From Oxalobacteraceae bacterium (GTDB lineage Bacteria > Pseudomonadota > Gammaproteobacteria > Burkholderiales > Burkholderiaceae_D): a stretch of DNA of 7,401 nucleotides. The notes under the pieces were generated by a model that had not been told where the DNA came from, did no database searches, and worked only from the letters and a program-made list of their open reading frames with translations. The stretch covers positions 1 through 7,401 of the forward strand of contig CANFGA010000141.1 of NCBI GenBank assembly GCA_947446335.1. Reading direction: 5' to 3'. The translations under genes were made by a program, and so were the position numbers. This document shows, in pieces, positions 6,866 through 7,401 of the stretch. Position 1 is the stretch's first letter. Every line of letters starts with the position of its first letter.

Positions 6866-7401
6866 GGTTTTCCCTTCAAGCGCGTCTTGCGGATCGCCGG
6901 CACCTGCACCAGATGGTCGGCTACCGCGTTTTCCCGCACCCGCTTCGGGGTAGCCGACTTCGACAGCGACGCGAGCGCGACGAACCAGGCCTTGGGCATG
7001 TCGGTCGGCAAGCCGATCGGTATCCCGGCGATCTTGGGCGTCATGTGGAAGGGATGGCCCGGTTCCTCGAAGCCAGGTTCGGTGCAAGCGATGCAGGCAT
7101 AGCCGCCGCGGGTGCAAGAACCCTCGCCATTCCAGAGCCGCGTATTGCAATCGGCATGCACTTGCGTACCCTTGCAACCCATGTTTTCCATCATGCAACC
7201 CAAGTCCGAGGGCTTCACCGAGCTGGCCTTGAATTCATAGAATTCGTTGCGAGTGCAGCCGTGATGGACCAGGTGATCGGCGTAAAAGCGCGGCCGCCCC
7301 AGAGCATCCATCAAGCTCGCGTCGAACAGGCCGGCCGCCAGCGCCATCAGGGTATCGAGCACCCAGTTCGGATGGGTCGGACAACCGGCGATATTAATCA
7401 C
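6862..7401 (-). CDS. hoxB: Regulatory [NiFe]-hydrogenase small subunit (HoxB/HupU-like), C-terminal part
   Basis: This is the electron-transfer subunit, cut by the right edge. 179 residues remain, about half of the roughly 330 usual for HoxB; the first proximal-cluster cysteines are missing. The fragment opens at GCPTHP, whose Cys7 is the last proximal-cluster ligand. Distal-cluster ligands fit His46-x-x-Cys49, Cys69 and Cys76 (MGCKG). The medial cluster fits Cys85, Cys96, Cys103 and Cys106. Cys96 stands where standard hydrogenases have Pro and a [3Fe-4S] centre, so a [4Fe-4S] medial cluster is expected, as in regulatory hydrogenases. After Cys106 there is no transmembrane anchor, only a basic soluble tail (about 147-179), in line with the HoxB tail reported to mediate assembly with the kinase. 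The stop overlaps the 22-codon ORF. The GTG at 7401 is an internal codon, not a start. Confidence 0.95.
   Translation of the reverse strand: MINIAGCPTHPNWVLDTLMALAAGLFDASLMDALGRPRFYADHLVHHGCTRNEFYEFKASSVKPSDLGCMMENMGCKGTQVHADCNTRLWNGEGSCTRGGYACIACTEPGFEEPGHPFHMTPKIAGIPIGLPTDMPKAWFVALASLSKSATPKRVRENAVADHLVQVPAIRKTRLKGKP

Larger units (their letters stand above)
6764..6876 (-). repeat. Diverged tandem duplication of the hoxC translation-start region
   Basis: Read on the minus strand, unit 1 is 6876-6829 (48 bases): AAGGGAAAACC, ATG at 6865, ten more hoxC-start codons, then ATGA. Unit 2 is 6828-6764 (65 bases): AAGGGCAAGCC, ATG at 6817, then a 17-base insertion that repeats ATGAGCAG and brings in AGGAG, then ATG at 6800 and the same codons as the true hoxC start. 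The 33-base coding copies (6833-6865 and 6768-6800) match at 29 positions. The 17-base upstream parts match at 15 positions. Confidence 0.85.

Noticed and set aside
5550..6953. 467-codon open frame on the plus strand, antisense to hoxC
   Set aside because: It is Arg/Gln/Pro/His-rich shadow sequence typical of GC-rich antisense frames, and it conflicts with a clear [NiFe]-hydrogenase gene.
6797..7198. Longer 133-codon frame that ends with the 22-aa ORF
   Set aside because: The part upstream of 6865 overlaps hoxB out of frame and is shadow sequence; only the ATG at 6865 has the ATGA overlap with the hoxB stop.

Overview
The window suggests a hydrogen-oxidising, CO2-fixing betaproteobacterium, probably Burkholderiales. 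It is GC-rich with dense coding. Its left edge carries two Calvin-cycle-type enzymes. Its right half carries the genes of an H2-sensing regulatory [NiFe] hydrogenase like HoxBCJ of Ralstonia eutropha. The taxonomic call is inferred from gene content and protein style, not from a marker gene.

Layout, plus strand, left to right: the 3' part of a transketolase gene (1-885, cut by the left edge); a class II fructose-bisphosphate aldolase (934-1977), 48 bases downstream and probably in the same cbb-type operon; a likely terminator and a candidate promoter (about 2069-2112); a PaaI-like hotdog thioesterase (2183-2599); and a small lipoprotein of unknown function (2763-3071). Everything from 3119 to the right edge lies on the minus strand. 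In transcription order it is: hoxB-like small subunit (cut by the right edge, ending at 6862), a 22-codon ORF that copies the start of hoxC (6865-6797), hoxC-like large subunit (6800-5340), hoxJ-like PAS histidine kinase (5340-3949), a 95-base gap with a 13-base palindrome, and a single-pass coiled-coil membrane protein of unknown function (3853-3119). The plus- and minus-strand blocks converge near 3072-3118.

How the genes work together: by family knowledge, HoxB-HoxC is a soluble hydrogenase that works mainly as an H2 receptor. It binds the PAS-containing kinase HoxJ, which controls a HoxA-type response regulator and through it the energy-conserving hydrogenases. HoxA is not in this window. 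The large subunit shows the sensor hallmarks: it ends at the histidine of its C-terminal CxxC motif with no cleavable tail, and it has Asp15 and Gln67 where catalytic hydrogenases usually have His. Transketolase and aldolase regenerate ribulose-1,5-bisphosphate in the Calvin cycle, so the two halves fit an H2-driven autotroph.

The most unusual structure is the hoxB-hoxC junction. The ribosome-binding region and first 11 codons of hoxC occur twice, with all four differences in those codons synonymous. A further 17-base duplication supplies a better Shine-Dalgarno and shifts the frame. The result is a chain of overlapping stop/start codons, hoxB to 22-aa ORF to hoxC to hoxJ.
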